From Cavenderia fasciculata (lineage: Eukaryota; Evosea; Eumycetozoa; Acytosteliales; Cavenderiaceae), in NCBI RefSeq assembly GCF_000203815.1, contig NW_004457737.1, positions 2,170,001 to 2,234,000 on the forward strand: a DNA stretch of 64,000 nucleotides, written 5' to 3'. Of this stretch, positions 21,813 through 33,620 are shown piece after piece. The notes beneath the pieces were generated by a model that ran no database searches, was not told the DNA's origin, and was given only the letters and a program-made list of their open reading frames with translations. The first letter of the stretch is position 1. Every line of letters begins with the position of its first letter. The position numbers were made by a program, and so were the translations under genes.

Positions 21813-22352
21813 TGTACAATGACTCTAATACCGAATAAAACGACAACGAAAACAGACAGAGAACTGAGTGAATGATGCGGTGAATAGTGATGGAGATCAC
21901 GTCGTCGATGAGGAACAGCGTTGTGCACGAAAATTGGTTGAAAAAGTCAAACGACGAGTCAATTTCGAGTTTGAATGCTCTCTTGAATAAAAATGAATAA
22001 AAATAATAAATAAATATTCTAAAAGCTAAAAACAAATAAATAAAAAAGGGTAATGTGATTATATGTATCTAATGTATGATCGTTTGGTAAATTGTTTGAA
22101 ATTTTTTGAAATTGAATGCAAGCAAGCATTGTTTGAAAAATAATAACAAACAACAACCAGGTAGGGAAATTTCAATGGTGATATTTTAATTTAATTTTTT
22201 TTCGGATGGGATAGTCGGGTGCACCCTCTGCCCACCACTTTAAACAACACTCAGCATGATACAACCAATAGATTAAAAAAGATTAAAAGAGATTTGATAG
22301 ATGACAAATTTAAAAATCAATCATTATTATTTTGAATGATTTAATTATTGAA
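21813..22352. other. Intergenic, sideroflexin promoter side
   Basis: Spacer between the sideroflexin start and the SWIM-gene stop. It contains the perfect 10-bp palindrome GGGTGCACCC at 22217-22226 in a GC patch (22205-22245). No coding stretch or RNA gene is evident. Confidence 0.5.
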
Positions 22353-22902
22353 TTATTTATTTAATAATGATTTTGACATTAATTGAGGATTATCATTATA
22401 AATTCTATAAAGTGTATTAATTAATTCATCCTTTGAAAATGAATTTAAAATACCTTTAACATTTTGTAGAGTAATTGGTTCTGAAGGAGTTGTTGAACTA
22501 TTTGGACTCTTTGTCAAAGATGGATTAGAAATAAACCAATTTCTAACTGCATGTCCAAGTGCTGATATATGCTAATAATAAATAATAAATAGGAAAAGAT
22601 TCTATAAATTAATATTAATACTTTCTATTTTATTTATTTATTTTACATACCTTACAAGGTTGATGAGATTCTCTAAATTGATCACATTCACATAGACCTT
22701 TGAATCTTTGGTTATTGACGTTTGGATCAAACTCTATTTTAACGAGTGTGTAGTCATCTGGACCATTACACACTGACCCACTAGCTTGATTCTTTCCAAC
22801 CATTGATAATTGGCATTGACCATCTTCATACAACCACAAACCCTTGTCAAAACAAGCTTCTCCAGTATAGGTTAATATATCTTGTTTGGCTAATTTATCC
22901 AT
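22353..22902 (-). CDS. Small SWIM zinc-finger protein
   Basis: Exons 22902-22651 and 22571-22353 join in phase (GTATGT...TTAG) to 156 residues. The splice joins PCK to HISALG and so completes a SWIM finger, CECDQFRESHQPCKH (CxC...CxH), followed by a helix ALGHAVRNWF. Before it is a beta-rich segment (YTGEACFDKGLWLYEDGQ; VKIEFDPNVNNQRFKG), typical of the region leading into SWIM fingers. The C-terminal 60 residues are polar and may be helical. SWIM fingers bind DNA or proteins in transposase-, kinase- and recombination-related proteins. This one stands alone, so no role can be assigned; it does not look like SWS1/ZSWIM7. Confidence 0.78.
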
Positions 22903-23633
22903 TCTTCCCTTGCTATTGTTGTTGTTATTTAGTTTGTTATATATTTATTACCAAAACTCCGAAATGATATTATTTAACAGTCATTGAATCCAATAAAACA
23001 CAGTTCTTCAATTTCAATTGTAGATCTAGTACCATTTTCAAAATTCAATTTCCTAATTTATCGTCGTCACTCACTACCCCCTTCAACTCTAACCAACCAA
23101 TAAATATGTTGTTTTAACAACAGTCACCACTTTTTTTTTCTTTTGACAAAGTAATTGCAATTCAGTTCTTGCTTGAAGCAACCACTACTACTATTGGAAT
23201 ATTTAATATTTGTAGGGGCTGACTTGGCTGTATCTCTTTTTAAAATTGAACCATTCGAAGACAATAAAAATCTACCAACTTTTAAAAAAAGAATAAAATT
23301 AAAAGCTTCTCTTTTGCAAGGGTGCATTGCTTTCCCCAACCCATGCATGTAACCGAATATCAGCTGATTTTTTTAGTGTCTCTTTCGTCAACCCCAAATT
23401 TGTTCTGTTTAATTTATTTTATAACAACAGTCCCATCCACATACACATACACACGTTTTGTATATCTTTTTATTGAACTGCATCATCTTTTATTATTCAT
23501 TATTTATTATTCAAACAACAAACTTAACCTAACTCAAACTCACTAGTACTACTACATATATATAAATACAAAGATAACACATTGTACAATATACAACTCA
23601 TATATAAATAAATAATATATTATTACAATCATT
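22903..23633. other. Intergenic, divergent promoters
   Basis: Spacer between the SWIM gene (minus) and the aminotransferase (plus). It has a pyrimidine-rich patch at 23130-23150 and short open frames without starts. Nothing more is evident. Confidence 0.5.
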
Positions 23634-25122
23634 ATGGAGGCAAATAATTCAATCAAAGATTATAGTAAATTCTATGGAAGTTATGCAAAGTTGAGAAAAC
23701 CATCACCCATTAGAGAACTCTTTAAATATACTGTTGATCCTTCAATTGTATGTATCACACACACACACAATTGATTGTGATCATTTTGTTTATTGACATT
23801 GCGATGTTTCTGTTTCTGGTTTCTTTTTAGATATCATTAGGAGGAGGACTACCAAATCCAAATGCATTTCCATTCAAGAAAATCACGGTTGAATTAAAGG
23901 ATGGTGAACCATTGGAGATTCAAGGTGATGATCTATCAAATGCACTTCAATACACACAGACTTATGGTCTTCCAAAATTCACAGCCTGGCTTAAAAACCT
24001 TCAAATACGCAACCACAAACTGCCAGCTGCCGACAACAAAGAGAGACCATGGAATGTAGGCGTGACTTCTGGTAGTCAAGAAGGTCTTGCTTTGGTTTTC
24101 AGTAGTTTATTGGATCAAGGTGATTCCATCATTATTGAATCACCAACTTATTCGTATGTCGTCAAACCTTAAAAAAAACAAACAAGATGTTTTAAATATT
24201 AATTATTCATTGATTTTTTTTTTTTATGTTTAGAGGTACACTATCAATTTTAGGACCAATGGGATTAAATATGGCAGGTATTCAAGTTGATAAAAATGGA
24301 ATGATACCATCGCTGTTGGAAAATGTACTTGAAAATTGGGATACTTTGTATCCAGGAAAACGATTCCCAAAGTTGATTTATACCATTCCAACCGGTCAGA
24401 ACCCATCAGGTTGCAGTATGACAGTCGAACGAAAGAGAACGATTTACAAACTTTGCTCAAAGTATGATTTGTTGATTTTGGAAGACGATCCATACTTTTA
24501 TCTTCAATTTGAAATGTCCGAAGAGGACAAGGCTGAGGGATTGGTAGTCGAGCCAGGTCAACCCATCTTGGGCGTATCTTTCTTGTCGATGGATACGGAC
24601 CAGCGTGTCATCCGTTTCGACTCGCTAAGCAAGATATTGTCGAGTGGTTTGCGTATTGGGTTTGTCACGGGTCCATTCAAGTTGCTAGAGGTCATGCAAA
24701 ACGCACAACAAGCTAGTACATTGCATGCTAGCGGTGTATCTCAGACAATCGCTTTGTCACTCTTGCAAAAATGGGGAATCGACGGATTCCACCAACATAT
24801 TGTCAAGGTGCAAGCATTCTACAGAGAGCGACGTGCCGTCTTTTTAGGCCATGTAGAGACGCATCTCAAGGGGCTCGTCGAATACGTGTCGCCGTCAGCC
24901 GGTATGTTTGTATGGTTCCGTGTGCTCAATACCGACGACACCTACCAAATGATCACATCCAAAGCCATCGAGAAAAAGGTTGTCCTCGTGCCAGGCATTG
25001 CCTTTGACCCAAACCCCGAAGTCAACCTAGTGTCTCCCTATGTTCGTGCCTCCTTTTCAATTGCAACCGACGAACAAATGGAAGAGGCTTGTAAAAGATT
25101 TGCTTCCCTTTTACAAAATTAA
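23634..25122 (+). CDS. AADAT-type aminotransferase (kynurenine/2-aminoadipate)
   Basis: Exons 23634-23747, 23831-24153 and 24234-25122 join in phase to 441 residues. The product follows human AADAT closely: KPSPIRELFKYTVDPSIISL, GGGLPNPNAFPF, VTSGSQEGLALVFSSLL, SPTYSGTLSILGPMGLNMAG, TIPTGQNPSG, LEDDPYFYLQF, and the PLP-lysine segment DSLSKILSSGLRIGFVTGP. It belongs to fold-type I, class I/II aminotransferases. In animals this enzyme makes kynurenic acid and 2-oxoadipate; fungal relatives (ARO8) act on aromatic amino acids. Substrate cannot be fixed from sequence. There is no convincing mitochondrial presequence, so a cytosolic enzyme is possible. The start is the first ATG, in good context. 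Confidence 0.9.
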
Positions 25123-25761
25123 TAAATAATAAATAATAATAATAAATCCCCAACATTGAATGTGTGGGTGATATTAATATAAATATTTATATAATATTAA
25201 TTTTTACACGTAATCAAGATGAATGAACATAAAAAAAAAAATACAGAGTTGGGAATCTAAAAAAAAAAAAAAGTAGGAAGAAAAGATTTTGTTTTTTGAA
25301 AAGGTGTTTGTCGGATAAAAAAAAACAAAATCTTTTAATTTAAATTATTATTATTTTTTTGTTTTTTTTTTTTAGATTTCGCTTACTGCTACAGTTTTTT
25401 TTGAAACTCCCTCCTCTTTTAAATCAAAATATCATTATTATTGGTATTCACTTTTTTCTTTTACCACCCACCTCACTCTACTCCTTGAATTTTATTCTCT
25501 TCTCCCTATACAATCATTGCATAGCAGCTACACCCACACACATCAAAGAATAAGAGAGAGGAGTCATCACACACCACCAATTTAGCCAACAACAACAAAA
25601 TATTTTGACAGCAAGGACAACAAACAAGATTATATTATAATATAATTAATATATATTCATCTATCCATCCCCATCATCATTCACTATTTATTTCATTTCA
25701 TTTATAAAGTACAAAGAGAAATAATAATTATAATTATATAAATAGATTTCAGAGGAGAAAA
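25123..25761. other. Intergenic spacer
   Basis: AT-rich spacer with A-runs (25235-25275), T-runs (25355-25375) and a pyrimidine-rich coding-strand patch near 25410-25510 upstream of the next gene. No gene is recognised. Confidence 0.5.
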
Positions 25762-26028
25762 ATGAAGAATGCATTAAAGTTTATCAATTTAACAACTAAT
25801 CCTTTAAAGATTAGATTAAAGCCAGTAGTATATGAAGCTGATGAAGCTGGAATAGCATCAAATCCCTCACCGGTAGCTGTAAAGGTAAAATACAAACAAA
25901 TCCATAATACCTGGTATTGGAGCCCATTTGACTGACTTTTATTTTATTTTTTATTTTTTTTTTCTCTCCATCAACAGGAGTATAGAAGAAGAAATATGTT
26001 TGGAAGAGGAAAATATTATACTTCTTAA
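25762..26028 (+). CDS. Small basic protein, 57 aa
   Basis: Exons 25762-25884 and 25978-26028 (GTAAAA...CAACAG) join in phase to 57 residues. The start reads MKNALKFINLTTNPLKIRLK, the middle YEADEAGIASNPSPVAVK, and the end EYRRRNMFGRGKYYTS. The basic, amphipathic N-terminus and overall size resemble small mitochondrial ribosomal or respiratory subunits, but I recognise no family, so this is only a suggestion. Support: a GC rise over both exons, clean splice sites, an ATG in purine-rich context and 5' AT-rich DNA. Confidence 0.7.
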
Positions 26029-26518
26029 ATGGTTATTTGATAAATAAGTTTCAATTCCAAAGAAACAAATTGAGAAACAAACAAATCAAGACTCTTTCAA
26101 AACAAAAAAAACAACAAAAAATAGTCCAAAGTACTTCTTCCATTTTACTTCAAGTGTAATCCCGATTCATGGGGCGGACGGACGGTTCCTTTCTTTTTAG
26201 GTCATTCCATTCAGCGCTGGGCATGTCATGACCTACCCCATCCTTTCGCGATATTAAAAAAGTTTTCTTTTAGAATTTTCCAAGTTGCCCCCGCACACAC
26301 CCCTGGTCACAGTGGTGAACAAAAAGTCCCAAACATCATTCATTCACATCATTATTAATCGATTTAATAATAGATAATTCCCTCCAACTATTATCCCTCC
26401 CTTTTCAAAAACAATAAATGATCATCTTGTAAATAATTTTATGATTTGTTATTTTTTAAATGTACATTTGATTTATTTAATTTAATTTATTTATTTAATT
26501 TTAATTTTAATTTTGATT
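26029..26518. other. Intergenic with a GC-rich hairpin island
   Basis: Mostly AT-rich, but 26157-26320 is unusually GC-rich for a spacer. It contains the inverted repeat TAGGTCAT/ATGACCTA at 26198-26205 and 26228-26235 around a GC-rich loop. It could be part of the 3' UTRs or a small noncoding RNA; the sequence alone does not decide. Confidence 0.45.
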
Positions 26519-29500
26519 TTATTCAATTAACCATTTCAAATCATTTGAACTACATAAATCACAATCTCTTTCTTTAGCCATTTTCCAATTATCAGATTGG
26601 TTATTATTCTTTTCACGTAGCTGTACAATTTTCTCTTCAATTGTATTCTTGATGATAAAACGATGAATATAACATTCCTTTTGTTGACCAAATCGATGGA
26701 TACGGTTGATGGCTTGTGCTTCGACAGCAGGATTCAATAATGGTTCGACAATGAATACATGAGTGGCTTCGATAATATTTAGACCATTGGCACCTCTTTT
26801 AGTTGGTAAAAGTAGTACTTGAATGGTTGGATCTTTTCTAAACAATGCCACAGATGCTTGGAATTGTTGTCCACCCTTATCACCTCTTTCAAACACAATT
26901 CCATTCTCTGCCAATGCCCTAGATACAATTTCCAATACCTCTGACCATTGTGAAAAAAGAATTACTTTTTGTAATGGATCTTTATCAAAAATACAAAGTA
27001 ATGTCAATACAACAGATTCAATCTTTGTACCATATGATCCTTTTACTATAATATTTGTTATCTCTTCTTCTTCTTGTTGATTCTCTTGACCATTATCATT
27101 ATTATTATTATTATTATTTTCATCTTTGTTTGTTGTTGTTGTTCCATTACTAATATAAGATAATTCTTCAATATTGACTCTAGTTCTACAAATTGGGCAT
27201 TGAATTGTTTTAGCATTTGGTACTCTTTCAATCATAAACATGACGCATTCATAACAAAAAGAGTGTCCACAAAACATCAATACCACTTCAGATCCAGCAT
27301 GTCCAAGTTTCTCTTGACATACTGCACAAATCTCTGGTTCTTCTTCTTCTTCCTCCTCTGTAGTAGCAGTTGTAGTTGTTGTTGAAGTAGTTGTAGTACT
27401 AGTACTAGTACTAGTAATAATAGAATCCTTATCAATCATTTCATTTGATTTTAATAATTCTTGATTCTTTTTTTTCTTTTCAGAATCAACCTTTGATTTT
27501 GATTTCTTTAGATTGCGTAGATAATTTAATTGACTGTACAAGTTTTTAAAGTTATCATGGGTATTCTTTTTTTGATTGACCAAACGCTCGATAAATGAAT
27601 CCAATTCAATTGGTCTAATCGTAAAACTTTCTTCATATTCATCCAATATTTCACCATGATGTCTTAATCTAAATCTATTTTGAGCACTATTCACCTCATC
27701 ATAAGAATTTAATAAATCTTTGGATGATGAATATAAATCTCTTGCACTTCTAATTTCCTTTTTCATTGCATCAAATAATTTAATATGTTCCGTTCCTTCA
27801 TCAGATAAATCAGAATCAACAGATTTAACTAAACGAGCCAATAATTTAAGAGTAATTTCAACCTCTGAATCTACTATACTAGTTGTTTTTTCATCGACCG
27901 TAAGAAAGGTTAAATCAAATGAATCATCATCTTGACGACCTTGTTGTTTTCTCAGTCTATCCATATCTTCTGCCAAACTAGTTCTGTTTCTTGATCTTTT
28001 TGTTGCAGCTTGTCGTTCACGATCTTGTGTCTCGTCATCGTCGCCGCCACCAATACCATCGCCACCACCCATATTTTTAGATGAATACATTCTTTCTTGA
28101 TAGGCAATCATGTAGCCTCTGACTGTACAATGGCTGCATTGTCCACCACCCTTTTTCGTTCGAATGGTTCGACAGTACCCACAATGAATGGATTTGAGTA
28201 CTTGTTCATTGGTAAACTCTGTCTTTGCAATCGACTGCATATTCTTTATCATTTTAAGACGATCTTGGAATAAATCTTGGATATAGGTTGACAAGATAAA
28301 CGTCAATCCATTGAGATCTCTGTATCGGTTGAATACTATGTGTTTGGCGTTTTTAAACACCTGTGGTTGTGTCAATTCAGATGTAATCTTTTGCATCAAC
28401 TTTGACTTTTCATCAGAAGTGCTAGAGAGTGCTTCGAGTGCTTCCGACCACCACTCTCGTTTTTTCGAACGTTTATCATAATCGTCGAGCATTGTTTCCA
28501 CCTTGGTATGTGATTCCTGGTAGACGTCCAGGTCTTTGGTTACCTCTGCCACACGTCTGACCTGTTGTGTACGTTTAATCTCCTCTGCTTCGGCTGCATA
28601 GTCGTCGTCACGGGTCGTATGTATCGTCAGTTTTTTGAGTGACACGAGGTACCCCAGTTGATACAGTGAGTGCAGTTGATAGAACCAATCGATCTTGTAC
28701 AAGTGCTGGTTGCTCTCGAGAAGGTTCAGCGACTCTCTATAGAGCGTCGCAGCATCGTCAAATTGGTTGCGAATGATGTGCGTCGCAGCCAAGCAGTTGA
28801 TGCAATACACCAAGTCACGCTGTGCGTTTTTACACTCGACTGACGCATTTTCAATGAGACGGTCGAGTAATTCATCCATTGTCATTGTATTCTTTTGTAG
28901 GTTTCGGGCATTACCAAACTCCTTGTTACCAACTTGTGGATGTTGAGATATCTTTCTCAATATCAAAAGGGGGTGCAAGATCTTTGTAATCTCTGAACTG
29001 CTCGCAGTTGTCTGACCACGTGTATATTTGTTAAAGAGTAGACGTGCCTGCTGGCTGCACTCTTCTGCCATCTTTTTATAGTATACTCGCTCGACCACTG
29101 AAAAGTTTAATAGTTTGGTATCCTTGTCATGTTGAGGTGGCAGTCCCAGTTCGTCAGCCACTCGTTCCTTTGTATTTCGCAGCATGATCGATTTGGCAAG
29201 ACGTGGAAAGTACTCCTTATTATTGTTTCCACCATTATTGTTGTAATTATTGGCAATAAAATGTTTCCACCAAAATTTCGAATCAAATGGCTCGAAATGA
29301 AGAAACTGAACCAGTGCAAAGAGATCGTCTAGTCCACGTTGGATGATTGTGCCAGACAATCCCCAGCTATGTACACGAGACAGAGCAGTGGCCATCAACA
29401 ACGATTTCGATGATGTCGACTCGACCATTTGCACTTCGTCAAGACACACCCTCCACCAGCGTACCGACAACAATGGGCTTTTGGGTGCTTCCAACTTTGA

Positions 29501-30985
29501 GAATCGTAACTTTGTATGTGTGCTAGGTGGATCAATACAATGTGACTCACCACTCAGCACATCATACGTCGTCAACACAATATCATACGATGCCAAGTCC
29601 CATGGTCCAACATTATCCTTGTAAATACCAGAATACTCGTACACTTTTAATCCTTTGGTATGTTTTTCAATCTCTTCTTTCCATTGTGCAAAAATGGGTG
29701 ATGGTGCCACAATCAATGTTGTCTTGCATTCTATCATTGTGTTTCTTGACCAATATCTATTATTATTATTATTTTGATTATTTTGATTATTTTGTTTTTG
29801 ATTTCTTCTATCAAGATAAGCTTGATATAATTTTCGTTTAGTGTCACTACAATAGTTGCAAAAGTAAAGGTCTTTACTTGATTTGTATCTTGTACCAACA
29901 CATGAAACATTTTGCCATCTTTCACAACTATCGCATTGTACCCACAGACCAAACCCATGATCTGCTTCATTTCTTTGACAAATACATGCTATAATATCAC
30001 CATTTTGTGATATATATTCCATAATGGCAGCTGGTTTTTCTGGTTCCTCTTCAGAGTCTGACTCTAATTTCATTTCCTCTTTATCATCAATTTGTTTTGG
30101 TAAATCCTTTTGATTGTTTTGATTGGCCAATAATAATCCCAAAAACTCTACTGTTTTACCAATACCTGGTTCATCAGCCAAGATACCTCCACGAATAGGT
30201 ACTTTAGATGTTAAAAGAACAGGTGATCGTGACAGTCTTCCAGTATATTCGTTAAAATAAAATACAACTGATGATGATTGGTTGTCATCAGTTTGAATTG
30301 ATATTCTTCTCCAAAATGGATGAATCGATTGATCTTTTGTTGTTGTTGGTGCAGATGATGAGATATCAATATCTGGTGATAATTCTCTATTGAGCATCCA
30401 AGAAACAGTTTTTAATTGATATTTCTTTAATGTTGATAACATTCCTTTACCACTCAACTCTTGTTGACTATACTCTTGTAGATCGTCAGTTGGAACAATT
30501 TGATCATAAATATGTTTTGGATTAAATTCTTCCACTTGATTCAACTCTTTTGTTAAATCATCATTTAATATCATCATCATTTCTTCATCTTGTAATTCAT
30601 CTTCCACTACTTCAAATTGGTCAATATCCATTGATGACATAATGGATGATGGTTGAGTAGTAGTAGTAGTACTGGTTGTAGAAGTTGAAGTGGTAGAGGT
30701 TGTTGAAGTTTCCAAATTTAAATTGGAGGATGATTGTAATGAAGGAGTTGCAGATAATGAAGAAGTGGATGGAGTAGACATATTATCAATATCAATTGGA
30801 TCATCATGACCATCCAAAGATTGAGTTTGTGATTGATCTACTACCGATTCATTTCTTAGGAAATAATTGACAATACTTTTAAATGCCTTGTTTTGTTTCT
30901 TTTGATTACCAACTTGACATGGATCTTCAATCTCTTCAAATGACTTTTCAATTAAATATACTTGAATTGACATATTTAAATGTTG

Positions 30986-31036
<51 letters not shown>

Positions 31037-32034
31037 TTGATTTTGATTGTTATAGGTAAATAAACATTGTATAAAATGATTATTATAAAGGTATAATATA
31101 TCATTAATCACTTGATCTTTGCATTGAATGATAACATTTTCAAAGAGTCTATTGTTATTATATTGATTTACAATAAATCCCATAGTACTTCTTTCCTGTG
31201 TTTGCTCAGGATTAATATAAAGATATAGATTTTGATTATAATTAACTATAGTACAATAAAATAAATTTAGTTAATAATGATATCATTATAGTTATAATCA
31301 AAATAAAACAACATACAATTATTTGGAATAGGATCATGAGAGTAAATAGTGATATCACCAATTAAAATTGAACTATCTGGTTTGGTCAATGGTTCATTTG
31401 GTTTGACAATATAGCCAGTCAATAACTTTCTACTTGTTAATTTCCATTTAGCTGTTTTATCATTTAAATTGAATGGTGATGTTGATGATCTCTTTAACTT
31501 TGTTTTACTAGTAGTAGTTGTTTGTTGTTTCTTCTTTGTAGTAGGAGGAGTAGTAGTATTACTACTTTCATCTTCCAAATCAATAATTTCAATATCATTA
31601 TTTGTTGTAGATGTTGATGTTGATGATGTTGTAACTTGTCGTTGTTGTTCAACAACATCTTCAATATCTCTACTACTCGATTGATGTCTTTTTAAAAGTG
31701 TAACCTCTTCCTCTTCTTCTTCATCCTCTACCATCCCCACTTGTTGTTGTGGTTGTACATCATTTCCTTGCAACACCTCTTCTTCATCATCTTGATTATC
31801 AAGAGTAGGCTTGACTTTCTTTTGACTAGTCCAACTTTGTTGAGCTTGTTTGGTGATGGTCAACTTTTTAGGAGGAGCTGATTTTCTCTTTCTACGATCA
31901 CTCGATGATGAGGGTGTAGTATCATTGTTTGTATGATCACCATTACTCTGTTGTTGTGTCTCTACATTACTATTTTCTTTTAGTTCTTTCTCTTTCTCTT
32001 GTTGATTATTATTATATTCTATGTCTGCTTCCAT
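26519..32034 (-). CDS. shprh: SHPRH, SNF2-PHD-RING ubiquitin ligase
   Basis: Exon 32034-31317 and exon 31245-26519 join in phase to about 1814 residues. An acidic, Gln/Ser/Thr-rich N-terminus precedes a split SNF2 helicase. Walker A is GGILADEPGIGKT (about residue 590). A PHD finger follows (CICQRNEADHG...CDSCERW, about 660), then the DEVQ box (about 840) in place of DEAH. A long insert precedes a RING (CAVCQEKLG...CGHSFC...CPICRTRV, about 1550) and the C-terminal helicase lobe with INRIHRFGQQKE. This order is diagnostic of SHPRH/Rad5-like enzymes that ubiquitinate PCNA during replication stress. The length is near the human 1683. The start is the first ATG (MEADIEY); the in-frame triplets before it contain none. 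Confidence 0.93.
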
Positions 32035-32570
32035 TGAAAGAGATATAGATTCACGCAAATCGAGTCGTGTGTGAACAAATTAAATTAAATATTTGTTTTT
32101 TACTTTTTTGTGCTGCGGAAAAGAAATAAATTAAAATATTAATATAAATAAATAATAAAGGAAATAGAATAGTTGATGGGATTGACCAATGTCAATATTG
32201 ATTTAATTTATCATTACCCATTGGTAATTAATAATAATAATATAGGGGGAGGGTTGGTTTATTATGGTATTTTGTTGATTATTATACAATGGTGATAGAT
32301 TGTTGGTTGACGGTTCTTACAATGTTTAAAGATACGATTTGATTTGATATCAAACTCTTTTAATTATACTGATAGTGATATAATCTAATAAAGATATTTC
32401 GAAATAAATATCAAATCTCTACTTGTATCAATAATTGCCAAACAAATCTGGTCAACAACTTTCTTCTTTTTTTTTTTCTTGGTTCTTATTACTACTACTA
32501 CAATGATGTTGTTATTATCTGTTATTATTATTATTATTGCTACTGGATGGGAAAAAAGTCATTGATCTAA
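32035..32570. other. Intergenic spacer
   Basis: SHPRH promoter and the 3' flank of the next gene. The DNA is AT-rich with a G-rich spot GGGGGAGGG at 32245-32253. No gene is seen. Confidence 0.5.
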
Positions 32571-33586
32571 TTAACAATCATTATTTTGTCCACTTGAATT
32601 GTTGTCAAAATTATGGGATGACGGGGGAGATGATGACGAAGAGGATGATGATTGAATCATTTCAATATCAGCAGTGCTGCTGGGTGGGCAATTGCCCATT
32701 AACTCATCAACCAAATTAGAGGACGATGATGGTTTTGTGGTGGGTGTTGTCGCAGCAGAGGATGATGAAGTGACAGTTCCCAGTGTTGAGCTGTTTGATG
32801 ATGAAGAAGATGATGGAGCCGATTCTAAATGTACACTACCAATGGGGATAGGAAGAGGTTCAGAAGGGAGTGGTAGGGGTATGCCAGAGAGGGGTTGTGG
32901 TTTGAATAGACTCAGTTTAGATGATTCTTCGAGGAATACTGATCGGTGAAGGTGATGATGACTCGTTGACATCAACATGGGCGAGCCAATAGGTGTGCTG
33001 TTACCCGATACAGTTGTGCTTCCATTGCTCTCAGTGTCGCTCGAATTTGAAAAACCAGATATAAATGGGTCTCCAATCGAAGGAGATGACGTTAATGACG
33101 ATGAAGATGATGTCAAATTGCTTCTTCCACTACCAATACTACTGTTACTTTCGCCCAATAAACTTTTAAGTTTGAATCCCAATTTAAATGCTTCTGCTAC
33201 TCTTTTTTCCATATTACTACTGTTGATGTTGTTGTTGTTGTTGCTGCTGTTATTATCAAATGATAATGATGGTGAAATGATTGGTGATAATCTGTTACTA
33301 CTATTGTCATATTCATCCTCTTCAGGATTAAAACTGGGGTATCGAGAGAGTGGTTGACGGAACGATGCTGACCTGCTACTGATACCATGGCCTCGTAGAC
33401 TATTACTGCCGCTACTACTACTATGTGCATGTCGTCGCTTCAAAGAGTGAAACGATGAAGTTATATCCAATGGTTTGGATGGTAACAATTCCTCACTGTT
33501 TCTTCTAATATGCTTTGCAACATGAATTGGATTATCATTCCAATTTAAATTATTATTATTATTATCTTGTGTTGTTGTTGTTGAAG

Positions 33587-33620
<34 letters not shown>

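Noticed and set aside
30988-31037. Tandem ATT repeats as a possible CRISPR-like or satellite array
   Set aside because: They encode a poly-Asn run inside the SHPRH exon, as is normal in dictyostelids; no spacers.
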